The notes beneath the pieces are model-generated. The model worked only from the letters and a program-made list of their open reading frames with translations. It was not told the DNA's origin and ran no database searches. From assembly GCA_038211295.1 (NCBI GenBank), contig JBBQVS010000078.1, forward strand, positions 1 to 18,408: 18,408 nt of DNA. Direction: 5' to 3'. The DNA comes from JBBQVS01 sp038211295 (GTDB lineage Bacteria > Chloroflexota > Ktedonobacteria > Ktedonobacterales > Ktedonobacteraceae). Shown here one piece after another: positions 1 through 6,626 of the stretch (position 1 is the stretch's first letter; the number at the start of each line of letters is the position of its first letter). The position numbers and the translations under genes are program-made.

Positions 1-94
1 GGCGCGGGTAGTGTGGGCATGACGGGATGGTGCAGGGAAGCATGGCGCGGGTAGTGTGGGCATGACAGGATGGTGCAGGGAAGCATGGCGCGGG
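1..94. repeat. 43-bp tandem direct repeat (two copies plus the start of a third)
   Basis: Positions 1-43 and 44-86 are two adjacent copies of one 43-bp unit. They differ at a single base (G24 versus A67). The first eight bases of a third copy (87-94) run into the REP-like hairpin. The unit contains GGGCATGAC, a motif that recurs in reverse complement in the tandem repeats near 11123-11184. The array may continue beyond the left edge of the window. There is no spacer structure of the CRISPR kind. Its function is unknown. Confidence 0.9.
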
Positions 95-110
95 CAAGCC
101 GCGCCACTAC
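86..110 (-). repeat. REP-like hairpin with GTAG foot (copy A)
   Basis: Read on the minus strand this is GTAG followed by an 8-bp perfect stem (TGGCGCGG with CCGCGCCA on the plus strand) and a CTTGC loop. A second element at 11093-11117 has the same GTAG foot and the same CTTGC loop but a different, equally perfect stem. A 5' GTAG tetranucleotide before a short hairpin is characteristic of REP elements mobilised by RAYT (Y1 transposase-like) enzymes. Membership in that class is inferred, because no RAYT gene is in the window. The element lies 54 bp downstream of the phnM stop codon. Confidence 0.7.
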
Positions 111-118
111 CATACAAC

Positions 119-151
119 GGGGTATCGCCACTTCGTGACTCATCATACCCC
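119..151 (-). terminator. Stem-loop downstream of phnM, possible end of the phn operon
   Basis: GGGGTAT (119-125) and ATACCCC (145-151) form a perfect 7-bp stem, with a small CAC/GTG helix inside the loop. It starts 12 nt after the phnM stop. On the minus strand the sequence after the stem is only GTTGT, so a classical U-tract is lacking. On the plus strand the stem is followed by TTTT. It could end the phn transcript, protect its 3' end, or stop plus-strand transcription entering from the left. Confidence 0.45.
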
Positions 152-163
152 TTTTCCTGTGCA

Positions 164-1318
164 TCACCGTCTTACAACCTTCTCTCGCCCACCTACAAAC
201 ACGCGTTGTACGAAGAGTGTGGAACTCCCATCTACGCGCACGAGCAGCAGGTCTGCGAGCTTACCCGCTTCAAGTGAACCAACGTCGTGACCGCGTTTGA
301 CCACATGGGCGGGATTGCGCGTTATCAGGTTTATCGCTTCCGGCAATGGCAGCACCTGTGTTTTGAACAGCTTGTACGCCGCCCTCAGCATCGCCGCGGG
401 GTAGTAGTCCGAACACAGCACATTGACAACACCAGCCTGTACCGCTTCGGTTGCGCTCAGGTTGCCCCCGCCCGACTTGCCGCGTAACACATTGGGCGCA
501 CCCATGCAGACCGACAAGCCAAGCTCGTGCGCTCGTCGGGCCGCTTCTAGTGTCGTTGGAAACTCGCTCATCGTAACGCCAAAGCTGGGCCATAGCTCCA
601 CTTTCGCTGCGGTATCATCGTCATGCGTGGCGATACCCAGCCCCGCTTCTCGCGCGATACGCGTGACCTGCTCGATACGCTGCGGAATGTGCGCCGCCTG
701 CTCTTGTTTGAGCGCGATAATCGCATCAATCTCCGTTGGCTTCATATGCGCCGATTTCGTCACATACTCACGAAACGCCTCCTCAGTACGATACTGGCCC
801 TGCCCCGGACTGTGATCCATTAGCGACACCAGCCCGACCTCGCCCCGTGCGATCATTGCGACAATAGCCTCGCTTCCCCTCTGACTCGTCAATTCCAGCC
901 GCGCATGAATGGCGTGACGTATCAGCGTACTGGCGCGTTCGTCCCGAATACCCTTGCTCAGTTCGCGCACAAACGCGTCCGAGCGCACCCCAAACTCGCC
1001 ATCGTCGAACGAGACCGCGTGGAATTCTGTGGTGATACCGCAGCCCGCAAGCCGCCAATCAGCCTCAGCCAGAGCCATGTCCAGTGGAAAAAAGATGTTA
1101 GGTCGCGGCATCACCAGCCGCTCAATCGCGTCGCAATGCAGGTCTATAATTCCCGCCATCAGCAGTTGAGACATGGCATCTATCGCTCCAGTGTCCGCCA
1201 CCGGACAGGTAGCGGCCTCACCAAGAGCAAGAATGCGCTCGTCTTCTAGCAGCAGCCAGCCCCCTTCAAGCACGCGGTCAGGCAGCACAAGCGTCGCGTT
1301 ATGAATAAGCGTTTGCAT
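164..1318 (-). CDS. phnM: Alpha-D-ribose 1-methylphosphonate 5-triphosphate diphosphatase PhnM
   Basis: PhnM is a cytoplasmic metal-dependent amidohydrolase. It removes pyrophosphate from ribose-1-phosphonate 5-triphosphate, giving the 5-phosphate that PhnJ cleaves. The 384-residue protein is close to the E. coli length. The amidohydrolase metal motif is visible as GIIDLHCD (His and Asp near residues 61 and 63), followed by the PhnM hallmark MPRP near 70-73 and GITTEF. Later come DHSPGQGQY, a HDDDT segment, GAPN-LRGKS and CSDYYP, all typical of PhnM. I chose the ATG at 1318 because GAGAGGAGCT lies immediately upstream and the protein then begins MQTLIHNATLV; an in-frame ATG at 1381 would add 21 non-homologous residues inside phnL. 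It is the last gene of the phn operon, 13 nt after phnL. Confidence 0.96.
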   Translation of the reverse strand: MQTLIHNATLVLPDRVLEGGWLLLEDERILALGEAATCPVADTGAIDAMSQLLMAGIIDLHCDAIERLVMPRPNIFFPLDMALAEADWRLAGCGITTEFHAVSFDDGEFGVRSDAFVRELSKGIRDERASTLIRHAIHARLELTSQRGSEAIVAMIARGEVGLVSLMDHSPGQGQYRTEEAFREYVTKSAHMKPTEIDAIIALKQEQAAHIPQRIEQVTRIAREAGLGIATHDDDTAAKVELWPSFGVTMSEFPTTLEAARRAHELGLSVCMGAPNVLRGKSGGGNLSATEAVQAGVVNVLCSDYYPAAMLRAAYKLFKTQVLPLPEAINLITRNPAHVVKRGHDVGSLEAGKLADLLLVRVDGSSTLFVQRVFVGGREKVVRR

Positions 1319-1331
1319 ATAGCTCCTCTCG

Positions 1332-2018
1332 TTACAGCGAATACGTAGCGTCCGCCAGTGCTTGCAGCGACGCGGTATCATGTGAAACGGTAAGAATTGT
1401 GACGCCCGCGCGTTTCGCCTCCACCATCATCTCTAGCACAATCCCTTTTGAAACACCGTCAAGGCTCGCGGTTGGCTCATCGAGCAGCAATAGGCGTGGG
1501 GCCGCGATAAACGCACGCGCGAGGTTGAGGCGTTGTTGCTCGCCGCCACTAAACGTAACAGGGCTTGCCTGCCAACGCCGCTCTTCGATGCCCAGCCGCC
1601 TCAACCATGTTGTCGCCTCAAGCTGGGCCGCCTCGCGTGCAATTCCCAGCCGCACCAGTGGCTCCGCCGTTACATCAAGGGCAGAGACGCGCGGTAGCAC
1701 CTTGAGAAACTGCGAGCAAAACCCTAGCTCACGTTCGCGCAGACGTACCACCATCTCCTCGTTCGCGCTTGCGATATCAATGCGCCCAAACTGCTGTGAG
1801 TCGTACCAGATAGCACCGCTTGTCGTAAGATACGTGCGATAAATGCATTTGAGAATAGAGGTCTTGCCCGCCCCACTCTTGCCACTGATGATGAATGTTT
1901 GTCCGCGTTGCACCTGAAACGAAAGGCTCGCAAGCGGGTTAATCACGCGTCCGTCCACAAGGTGCATATGAAAATCTTTTTTAAGCTGCTGTACATCGAG
2001 TATCGGCGTTTGCGTCAT
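1332..2018 (-). CDS. phnL: C-P lyase ABC-type ATPase PhnL
   Basis: PhnL is an ABC-family ATPase of the C-P lyase system and is not a membrane transporter component. With PhnG, PhnH and PhnI it is needed for the first step, the attack of the phosphonate on ATP C1'. The 228 residues match the usual length (about 226). A Walker A (GKSGAGKTS), a Q-loop segment CSQFLKVLPRVSALDV, the signature FSGGEQQRLNLARAF, a Walker B LLLLDEPTASLD and a switch histidine in TVSHD are all visible. The SQFL-V-PR-SA stretch is specific to PhnL rather than to general ABC proteins. An AAAGGAT ribosome site precedes the ATG, and the gene starts 16 nt after phnK, so it is cotranscribed. Confidence 0.96.
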   Translation of the reverse strand: MTQTPILDVQQLKKDFHMHLVDGRVINPLASLSFQVQRGQTFIISGKSGAGKTSILKCIYRTYLTTSGAIWYDSQQFGRIDIASANEEMVVRLRERELGFCSQFLKVLPRVSALDVTAEPLVRLGIAREAAQLEATTWLRRLGIEERRWQASPVTFSGGEQQRLNLARAFIAAPRLLLLDEPTASLDGVSKGIVLEMMVEAKRAGVTILTVSHDTASLQALADATYSL

Positions 2019-2034
2019 ACATGCATATCCTTTG

Positions 2035-2925
2035 TTAGAGCGCGGAGGAAACCAGAAGTTGCGTGTAGGGATGTTGCGGGTCTTCCAATATCTGGTCGGT
2101 CAGCCCCTGCTCCACAATATAGCCCGCTTTCATCACGATGGTACGACCCGCCAGTTGCTTGATAACGCCGAGGTCGTGCGAGACCAACAGCATCGTCATT
2201 TTTAATTCCCACTGAATATGGCGAATAAGGTCAAGCACTCTTGCCTGTACCGAAAGGTCAAGGCCGCTCGTCACCTCGTCAAGCAACAGCACGGCGGGAT
2301 TGCTTGATAGAGCCTTTGCGATCTGCACACGTTGCAACATGCCTCCGCTAAACATGCGCGGCGCATCGTCGATACGCTCCGTGGGCAACTCCGTCAGGCG
2401 CATAAGCTCGCTGGTACGTTCACGGATACGCCCGACGTGTCGCCAATCCGCGAGCAGAAGTTTTTCCGCGACATTGCCGCCAACACTGAAATTCATGTTC
2501 AAGCCCAACTCTGGACGCTGATAAACAATGCCGAGCCGCTGATTGCGAAATGTGCGTCGTGCGTACTTATCGAGCGTGAGCAGGTTGACGGGCGCACGTT
2601 CCGCCCCCGTCTCGTTCGGCTCACGATACCAGAGTTCGCCACTATCCGCAGGCAAGGCCAGATTGACCAGCTGCATGAGTGTGCTTTTTCCGCTTCCACT
2701 CTCTCCCACAATGCCAAGTATCTCGCCTCGTGCCAGCGCGAAGGTGATACCCGCGCACGCCGTAATGCTGCCACATGCGGCGCAACGATTGCCCTGCTCA
2801 ACTCTAGTCAATGTGTCGCAGTAAGAGCAACCATGCCCGTAGCGTTTGCGAAGGTCGCGCCCCTCAATCACCCACTCTCTCTTCTCTCTATTGTCTACAC
2901 CATGCATTGCTTGTCTATTCATCAT
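2035..2925 (-). CDS. phnK: C-P lyase ABC-type ATPase PhnK, with a four-cysteine insertion
   Basis: PhnK is the ABC ATPase that docks on the PhnGHIJ core complex. The 296-residue protein has Walker A GESGSGKST (residues 74-82), a Q-loop VYQRPELGLNMNFS, the signature FSGGMLQRVQIAKAL, a Walker B LLLLDEVTSGLDLSVQ (Val where most ABC proteins have Pro) and LLVSHD. E. coli PhnK has about 252 residues. Part of the extra length lies before Walker A, where Cys33, Cys36, Cys48 and Cys51 form a CX2C-X11-CX2C knuckle, inferred to bind zinc. I chose the ATG at 2925 because it overlaps the phnJ stop as ATGA and is preceded by GGTGGAGG; an ATG at 2997 would add 24 residues inside phnJ. Confidence 0.95.
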   Translation of the reverse strand: MMNRQAMHGVDNREKREWVIEGRDLRKRYGHGCSYCDTLTRVEQGNRCAACGSITACAGITFALARGEILGIVGESGSGKSTLMQLVNLALPADSGELWYREPNETGAERAPVNLLTLDKYARRTFRNQRLGIVYQRPELGLNMNFSVGGNVAEKLLLADWRHVGRIRERTSELMRLTELPTERIDDAPRMFSGGMLQRVQIAKALSSNPAVLLLDEVTSGLDLSVQARVLDLIRHIQWELKMTMLLVSHDLGVIKQLAGRTIVMKAGYIVEQGLTDQILEDPQHPYTQLLVSSAL

Positions 2926-3890
2926 ATCGGCGATACCTCCACCCGCGCGTGTGTACGTTTCTGACAATAGCTTGTGTCCGAGCAGAGGTACGCCCACCGT
3001 CCTGCGCTTTCAAGAGTGGACGACTCGACAAAGTGGCTCGTGAGGTACGTGTCGTTCGCGCCACACTTGTCACAACGTTTGGTAGGGTCATGCTCCGTCG
3101 TAAAGGGATAATCTTCAAATTCAAGCGGCGCGATATGCGTGTACGGCGGCACAGCATAGACGCGCTTCTCGCGGCCCGCCCCGAAAAGATACAACGTTTC
3201 CGCCATGTGCAGCCGCGCCACATCGTAGCGCGGTATGGGCGTGGTATCCATCATATAGCGGTTCTCGACAATAACGGGGTACTCGCTTGCGATGTTCATA
3301 TCACCCGAACGCACAACGCTCTCATACATATACACCCACATATGCCCGTAGTCGGCCTCGGCGTGCATCTCTGTGGCACGTTCGATATTGGGTTCAACCC
3401 AGCGCAAGGGGTCAGCCATCGGCACCTGCAATATCAGTATCTGATCGTCGCGCAACGTCTCCTCTGGAATACGGTGCCGCGACTGAATGATGGTCGCCTC
3501 TGTGGTGTCAGTCGTGAAAGGGATACCCGTTGTCTTCTGAATCAAGCGGCGTAGATTGACCGCGTTGACGCTATCATCGTCGCCCTGATCAATCACTTTA
3601 ATTACATCGCGCGGCTCAACCAGTGCCAGCGTCACTTGCAACCCACCCGTCCCCCACCCTCTGGCGATAGGAAGATCGCGACTGGCGAAGGGGACAAGAT
3701 GCCCCGGTAGCGCGACGCCTTTTAGCAACTTACGCCGCACTTCCCGTTTAGAGTCCTCATCGATAAACGCGAAGTTGTACAACAGTTCGCGCCCGCCCCG
3801 CGTCTCTTGCTCCATTATTACGCTTGGCTCACCCGACCCCGTAGCCGTTGTCAGGTCGTGTAAAAGTTGGCCCAGTGCGTCCTGACTCAT
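2922..3890 (-). CDS. phnJ: C-P lyase catalytic subunit PhnJ (radical SAM)
   Basis: PhnJ performs the radical C-P bond cleavage of ribose-1-phosphonate 5-phosphate, releasing an alkane and the cyclic ribose phosphate. It uses a 4Fe-4S cluster and S-adenosylmethionine. All key residues are present: the radical-bearing glycine in ALPGHLVPF (Gly63, matching E. coli Gly32), GWGTGG, KVIDQG-DD, RHRIPE, FGAGREKR-YAVPP, and the cysteine set Cys273-X2-Cys276, Cys303-X5-Cys309. The last of these corresponds to the catalytic E. coli Cys272. At 322 residues it is longer than E. coli PhnJ (281), through an N-terminal extension of about 31 residues and a five-residue insertion between the two cysteine pairs. 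Its start overlaps the phnI stop (ATGA), and its stop overlaps the phnK start. Confidence 0.97.
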   Translation of the reverse strand: MSQDALGQLLHDLTTATGSGEPSVIMEQETRGGRELLYNFAFIDEDSKREVRRKLLKGVALPGHLVPFASRDLPIARGWGTGGLQVTLALVEPRDVIKVIDQGDDDSVNAVNLRRLIQKTTGIPFTTDTTEATIIQSRHRIPEETLRDDQILILQVPMADPLRWVEPNIERATEMHAEADYGHMWVYMYESVVRSGDMNIASEYPVIVENRYMMDTTPIPRYDVARLHMAETLYLFGAGREKRVYAVPPYTHIAPLEFEDYPFTTEHDPTKRCDKCGANDTYLTSHFVESSTLESAGRWAYLCSDTSYCQKRTHARVEVSPI

Positions 3891-5137
3891 GTGCGCTCCG
3901 CTCCCTTCTCTGGTTTCTCGTTCGGCTCCGTTACGGCCTGACCGTCCAGGTTCCTCTGTCGCTTCTCGATTACTTCTGCGAACTTCGCAGCGCGAAAATC
4001 GCGGGTGCGCTCCAGAACGCTGATATCGGCCTGAAACGTGACATAGTGGGGCAGCTTAAAGTGCGCGGTAAAGCCGCTTGCCTCGATACCATCGATGTGC
4101 AACAAGACAAATTCTTCGTTCGCGGTAGGGCCACTTTCACCGTGTACACCACTCTCTTTCGCGGCACTCAATACGCGATCAATCATCGCCATGCTCATAA
4201 CCTTCACTTCGCTCTGCCCAAAGCAAAAACCATAGCCAAGCCCGAACGTTGGAGCCTCTACCTCGCGGGCGGACTCTTGAGCGTGACGTTGGTTCTCATC
4301 AGAGGTTTCCACACGCGACACCATTTCACACTCGGTTGCCAGAATTTCACCTATCGCTACCGCCTCGCCGGTAAGCGGGTGCGTTACCTCAACAGGCACA
4401 TGTCCGAAACGTAGCTCGCCCAACGTCGGGTGAGCATCACCGTACCCGCGCACACTGCTGTACGCAAAGGTCAACAGACCACCCACGTCACCCTGTGCCA
4501 GGGCTTGCAGTCGTGCGCTGCGTGGCGCGGGAAACGTCAGTGCTTTACGAGTGATATCGTAGGGTTCGGCGTCAGCTTCCGCCTTTTCTTGCGGAGACAG
4601 TTCCGCGAGAATACCCTGCTCACGCATACTCTCGATCACCTTTGGAAAGGCTACAAGAGCTTTCGTCTCTGCCTCGTGTGAAATTTTCGCGGCGATGTCC
4701 ACGAGAAATTGTCGTGTTGACGCGCTCGATTCGTGTGCCAACAGTGTGTTAAGCAAACGAAGCTGATAATCGCGGGTCGGCCCCAGCAATTGCCCGCCAG
4801 GAATATCCTTGAAGGTCGCCGAAATACGCCGCAGAGGTCGCATTCGCGCACCCTCCACTGGCAGGCTATACGCTATACGTGACACCGTCGAGCGATAGGC
4901 GCGGAGCAAAAAACTTGCTTCCAGCGCGTCTCCTTCGCTCTGCTTGAGGGCGAGTGCGGCAAGTTCTGGCGCATATAATGCCCCCTCGCCCATCGCTCGA
5001 TCAACCGCGAGGCGCATCTGATCCTGTATTTGCTCGACGCTGATTGGCTCGCTTCCACCCTTAACCCGAAAATATTCTACCAGCTGCTCAGCATTCAGCA
5101 CGGCCTCCGTGCCACCTTTGACCGCAACATACCCCAT
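3887..5137 (-). CDS. phnI: C-P lyase core subunit PhnI (nucleosidase / ribose phosphonate transferase)
   Basis: PhnI is the C-P lyase core subunit that, with PhnG, PhnH and PhnL, displaces adenine from ATP to form ribose-1-phosphonate 5-triphosphate. Diagnostic segments run the whole length: YVAVKGGTEAVLNAE at the N terminus, LAVDRAMGEGALYAPELAALALKQ, SFLLRAYRST, ISATFKDIPGGQLLGPT, AYSSVRGYGDAHPTLGELR, ATECEMV, GYGFCFGQSE and KLPHYVTFQA. With 416 residues it is longer than E. coli PhnI (354), mainly through a hydrophilic C-terminal tail rich in Glu, Lys and Asn and a few loops. I chose the ATG at 5137 (MGYVAVKGG), 5 nt after the phnH stop with AAAGGGC upstream. An ATG at 5182 would lie inside phnH and add 15 unrelated residues. 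Confidence 0.97.
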   Translation of the reverse strand: MGYVAVKGGTEAVLNAEQLVEYFRVKGGSEPISVEQIQDQMRLAVDRAMGEGALYAPELAALALKQSEGDALEASFLLRAYRSTVSRIAYSLPVEGARMRPLRRISATFKDIPGGQLLGPTRDYQLRLLNTLLAHESSASTRQFLVDIAAKISHEAETKALVAFPKVIESMREQGILAELSPQEKAEADAEPYDITRKALTFPAPRSARLQALAQGDVGGLLTFAYSSVRGYGDAHPTLGELRFGHVPVEVTHPLTGEAVAIGEILATECEMVSRVETSDENQRHAQESAREVEAPTFGLGYGFCFGQSEVKVMSMAMIDRVLSAAKESGVHGESGPTANEEFVLLHIDGIEASGFTAHFKLPHYVTFQADISVLERTRDFRAAKFAEVIEKRQRNLDGQAVTEPNEKPEKGAERT

Positions 5138-5142
5138 CGCGC

Positions 5143-5823
5143 TTAGCCCTTTATCGTTGTTGTGCGTGGCAGCCCGACACACTGCCCACTCGCATCAATA
5201 AGGTACACATCGACACCCAGTGGATATCCCTGACGCGTTGTGCGAATATCCTGGAGTTCCTCACGGTCAAGTCCCGCAACGGTAAGCACGTGCGTCGTTT
5301 GAATGCCCGGCCCGACCAATTCCAACCGCAACCAACCATCGCTCCGCTCCTCATTCGTTGGAGTACCGAACGCAGCACGCAGCGACTCGACGCAATAGAA
5401 GGCCGTCGCGCTCATTTCCGGCTCCGCTAGCGTCCCTCTATGCAAGCGTGTGAGTAAGCCCGCACTTCTGCCATCACAAAAAAAGGCGAAGCTCGCGCTC
5501 TCAGGAGCGACAACGCTGGCACCCGTGCGTACTCCCACCCATCGTACAAGCGCGTCTTGTGCAGCAAGCCATACGCCGTTAGCAGCCAGCGCGAACGTCA
5601 CCTCCTTATCCAGCAGCGTCATCATCGCGCCCAACGCGTAGCCATTCACAGACACGGCTTCGTCCTCCACTGCTGAGAAATACGTGAGTGCCTCATCAAG
5701 GAACGTGGGATATTCAAGTGAGACGATTGTACCGGGACGTGCAAGAGCGTTCAGCAAATGACGAAAGGTGACAGCACTATGACGAATGCGCTCTTCTTGC
5801 TCTATGCGTGTAACACTCTGCAT
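5143..5823 (-). CDS. phnH: C-P lyase core subunit PhnH
   Basis: PhnH is a structural subunit of the PhnGHIJ core complex and is required for C-P lyase activity; it has no known catalysis of its own. The 226-residue protein is about 30 residues longer than the E. coli one. Recognisable features are the N-terminal FRHLLNALARPGTIVSL (family pattern FR-L--AM--PG), a central LLDKEVTFAL, the stretch RLELVGPGI, the near-C-terminal YPLGVDVYLID and the terminal GLPRTT motif. The ATG is preceded at 9 nt by GGAGG lying inside the end of phnG, and the gene starts 4 nt after the phnG stop, which suggests translational coupling. The extra length is mostly in the N-terminal half. Confidence 0.95.
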   Translation of the reverse strand: MQSVTRIEQEERIRHSAVTFRHLLNALARPGTIVSLEYPTFLDEALTYFSAVEDEAVSVNGYALGAMMTLLDKEVTFALAANGVWLAAQDALVRWVGVRTGASVVAPESASFAFFCDGRSAGLLTRLHRGTLAEPEMSATAFYCVESLRAAFGTPTNEERSDGWLRLELVGPGIQTTHVLTVAGLDREELQDIRTTRQGYPLGVDVYLIDASGQCVGLPRTTTIKG

Positions 5824-5827
5824 CAGC

Positions 5828-6253
5828 CTACGCCTCCATCTTGTCGAACTCGACCTTTGTTGTCGCCACCAGTGCTTGCATTCGCAGCTTCTCCTGCATC
5901 GTCTGCTGCTCTAGCTCCGCCAATCGCTGAAGCAGTTGCGCGTGATAGTGTGTGCTACCCTTGCGTAATGCTGCGTCAACGAGCGCGACAGCCATTGCGC
6001 GGCGTGGACTATCCCCCAGCACCATCCCAAACCCAAACTGCCCGTCCAACTCAAGCCTGACCTCTGTCACAAGCACCTCGCCCGCGTGAAACAAGCTGTT
6101 AGCTACCGTCTCACGCACCCGCAACATCACCAATCCCTGCCGCGGGCCACTTAACAACGTTATCCGACTCTGCCCGCCGTGTTGCACAACGAGCGACGCA
6201 ACCTTACACGCCTGCTCCTCCGAGCAGTTCGCAAGAATGGCATAATGATTCAT
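5828..6253 (-). CDS. phnG: C-P lyase core subunit PhnG
   Basis: PhnG is the small subunit of the C-P lyase core, first gene of the operon, and acts with PhnH, PhnI and PhnL in making ribose-1-phosphonate 5-triphosphate. The 141 residues are in the family range. Visible family features are GPRQGLVMLRVRETVANSLFHAGEVLVTEVRLELDGQFGFGMVLGD, in particular the V-ET-----F--GE-L-TE pattern and the G-G---GD turn, and a helical C terminus with RRAMAVALVDAAL. The ATG at 6253 is preferred over one two codons upstream (6259) because AAAAGAG then sits 7 nt away. A sigma70-like promoter lies just upstream on the minus strand. Confidence 0.94.
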   Translation of the reverse strand: MNHYAILANCSEEQACKVASLVVQHGGQSRITLLSGPRQGLVMLRVRETVANSLFHAGEVLVTEVRLELDGQFGFGMVLGDSPRRAMAVALVDAALRKGSTHYHAQLLQRLAELEQQTMQEKLRMQALVATTKVEFDKMEA

Positions 6254-6276
6254 ACACATACTCTTTTACCCGACTT

Positions 6277-6304
6277 ATCATACAACGTACAGTAGATACG
6301 ACAA
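6277..6304 (-). promoter_or_regulatory. Candidate promoter of the phnGHIJKLM operon
   Basis: On the minus strand TTGTCG (6304-6299) and TATGAT (6282-6277) are separated by 16 bp, an acceptable sigma70-like pair. Transcription would start near 6270, giving a leader of about 17 nt with AAAAGAG before the phnG ATG. The -35 hexamer overlaps one arm of the inverted repeat at 6302-6339. Predicted from sequence alone. Confidence 0.45.
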
Positions 6305-6339
6305 ACAGGCGACCCTTCTTGAAAGGTGTCACCTGTTTG
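6302..6339. promoter_or_regulatory. Inverted repeat upstream of phnG, candidate operator
   Basis: CAAACAGG (6302-6309) and CCTGTTTG (6332-6339) are perfect inverted arms. The intervening sequence can pair further (CCTTC with GAAAGG). Inside it, AGGTG-T-CACCT (6324-6334) is a perfect 11-bp palindrome. The left arm overlaps the predicted phn -35 box, so a regulator bound here would be positioned to control phnG transcription. No regulator gene is in the window. Confidence 0.45.
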
Positions 6340-6399
6340 GTTCTCTAACCAGCCCGCTCTTTTCTTTTCACTCTGCACTTATTACTGTAGCTTTACTTT

Positions 6400-6442
6400 G
6401 TTAAGCTAACGTTAAAGGATGAGTTGAAGATCGTTAAAAGGG
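6400..6442 (+). promoter_or_regulatory. Pho-box-like array of four phased GTTRA repeats
   Basis: GTTAA, GTTAA, GTTGA and GTTAA begin at 6400, 6411, 6423 and 6433, spaced 11, 12 and 10 bp, that is, one unit per helical turn on the same face. PhoP/PhoB family response regulators bind such tandem direct repeats of about 11 bp. An AT-rich TATTTT (6453-6458) about 10 bp downstream could be a -10 box for the importer operon, as in Bacillus Pho promoters. Phosphonate genes are commonly in the Pho regulon. The assignment is inference and there is no phoP gene here. Confidence 0.4.
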
Positions 6443-6495
6443 GAATAGTTTTTATTTTATAGAGAAAATGAATACGTAAATGTTCTCTGCATGTA

Positions 6496-6511
6496 CACAA
6501 TATCTATTGTG
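6496..6511. promoter_or_regulatory. Perfect 16-bp palindrome, candidate operator of the importer operon
   Basis: CACAATA-TC-TATTGTG is a perfect 7-2-7 inverted repeat. Its right arm overlaps the TTGTGA -35 box of the candidate importer promoter, the position expected for a repressor site. The bound protein is unknown. Confidence 0.5.
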
Positions 6512-6536
6512 AAATGGACGAGCCATTCTGTACAAT
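6507..6536 (+). promoter_or_regulatory. Candidate promoter of the importer operon
   Basis: TTGTGA (6507-6512) and TACAAT (6531-6536) with an 18-bp spacer make a reasonable sigma70-like promoter. The start would lie near 6543, about 200 nt before the ATG of the binding protein. The alternative is the TATTTT at 6453-6458 next to the Pho-box-like array. Confidence 0.4.
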
Positions 6537-6609
6537 CTCTATAGGTAGCGTTCTACAGAGCGCAACCTGTTCTCTGCACTCTCTGTCCGGCCTGCTCGTC
6601 CCATTATTG

Positions 6610-6626
6610 TTGCGTCAATGACGCAA
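6610..6626. promoter_or_regulatory. Perfect 17-bp palindrome in the importer leader
   Basis: TTGCGTCA-A-TGACGCAA is a perfect 8-1-8 inverted repeat. A further TGCGTC half-site follows at 6631-6636, and outer arms ATTATTGT and ACAATGAT can pair around it. It may be a protein-binding operator downstream of the promoter or an RNA hairpin in the leader. Confidence 0.45.

Noticed and set aside
1..94. CRISPR array (here or at 11123-11184)
   Set aside because: Repeats are directly adjacent with no unique spacers, and no cas genes are present.
56..277. Short plus-strand open frame at the left end
   Set aside because: It covers tandem repeat, hairpin and the antisense of the phnM 3' end; no protein features.
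2332..3554. Two overlapping plus-strand open frames of 210 and 247 codons
   Set aside because: They are antisense to phnK and phnJ, Arg/His-rich, without motifs or a credible ribosome site.
6289..6308. Shared TACAGTAGAT(A/G)CGAC motif at 6289 and at 16418
   Set aside because: About 14 of 15 bases match, then an indel is needed. A match of that size is expected a few times by chance in 18 kb, and the positions relative to the promoters differ.
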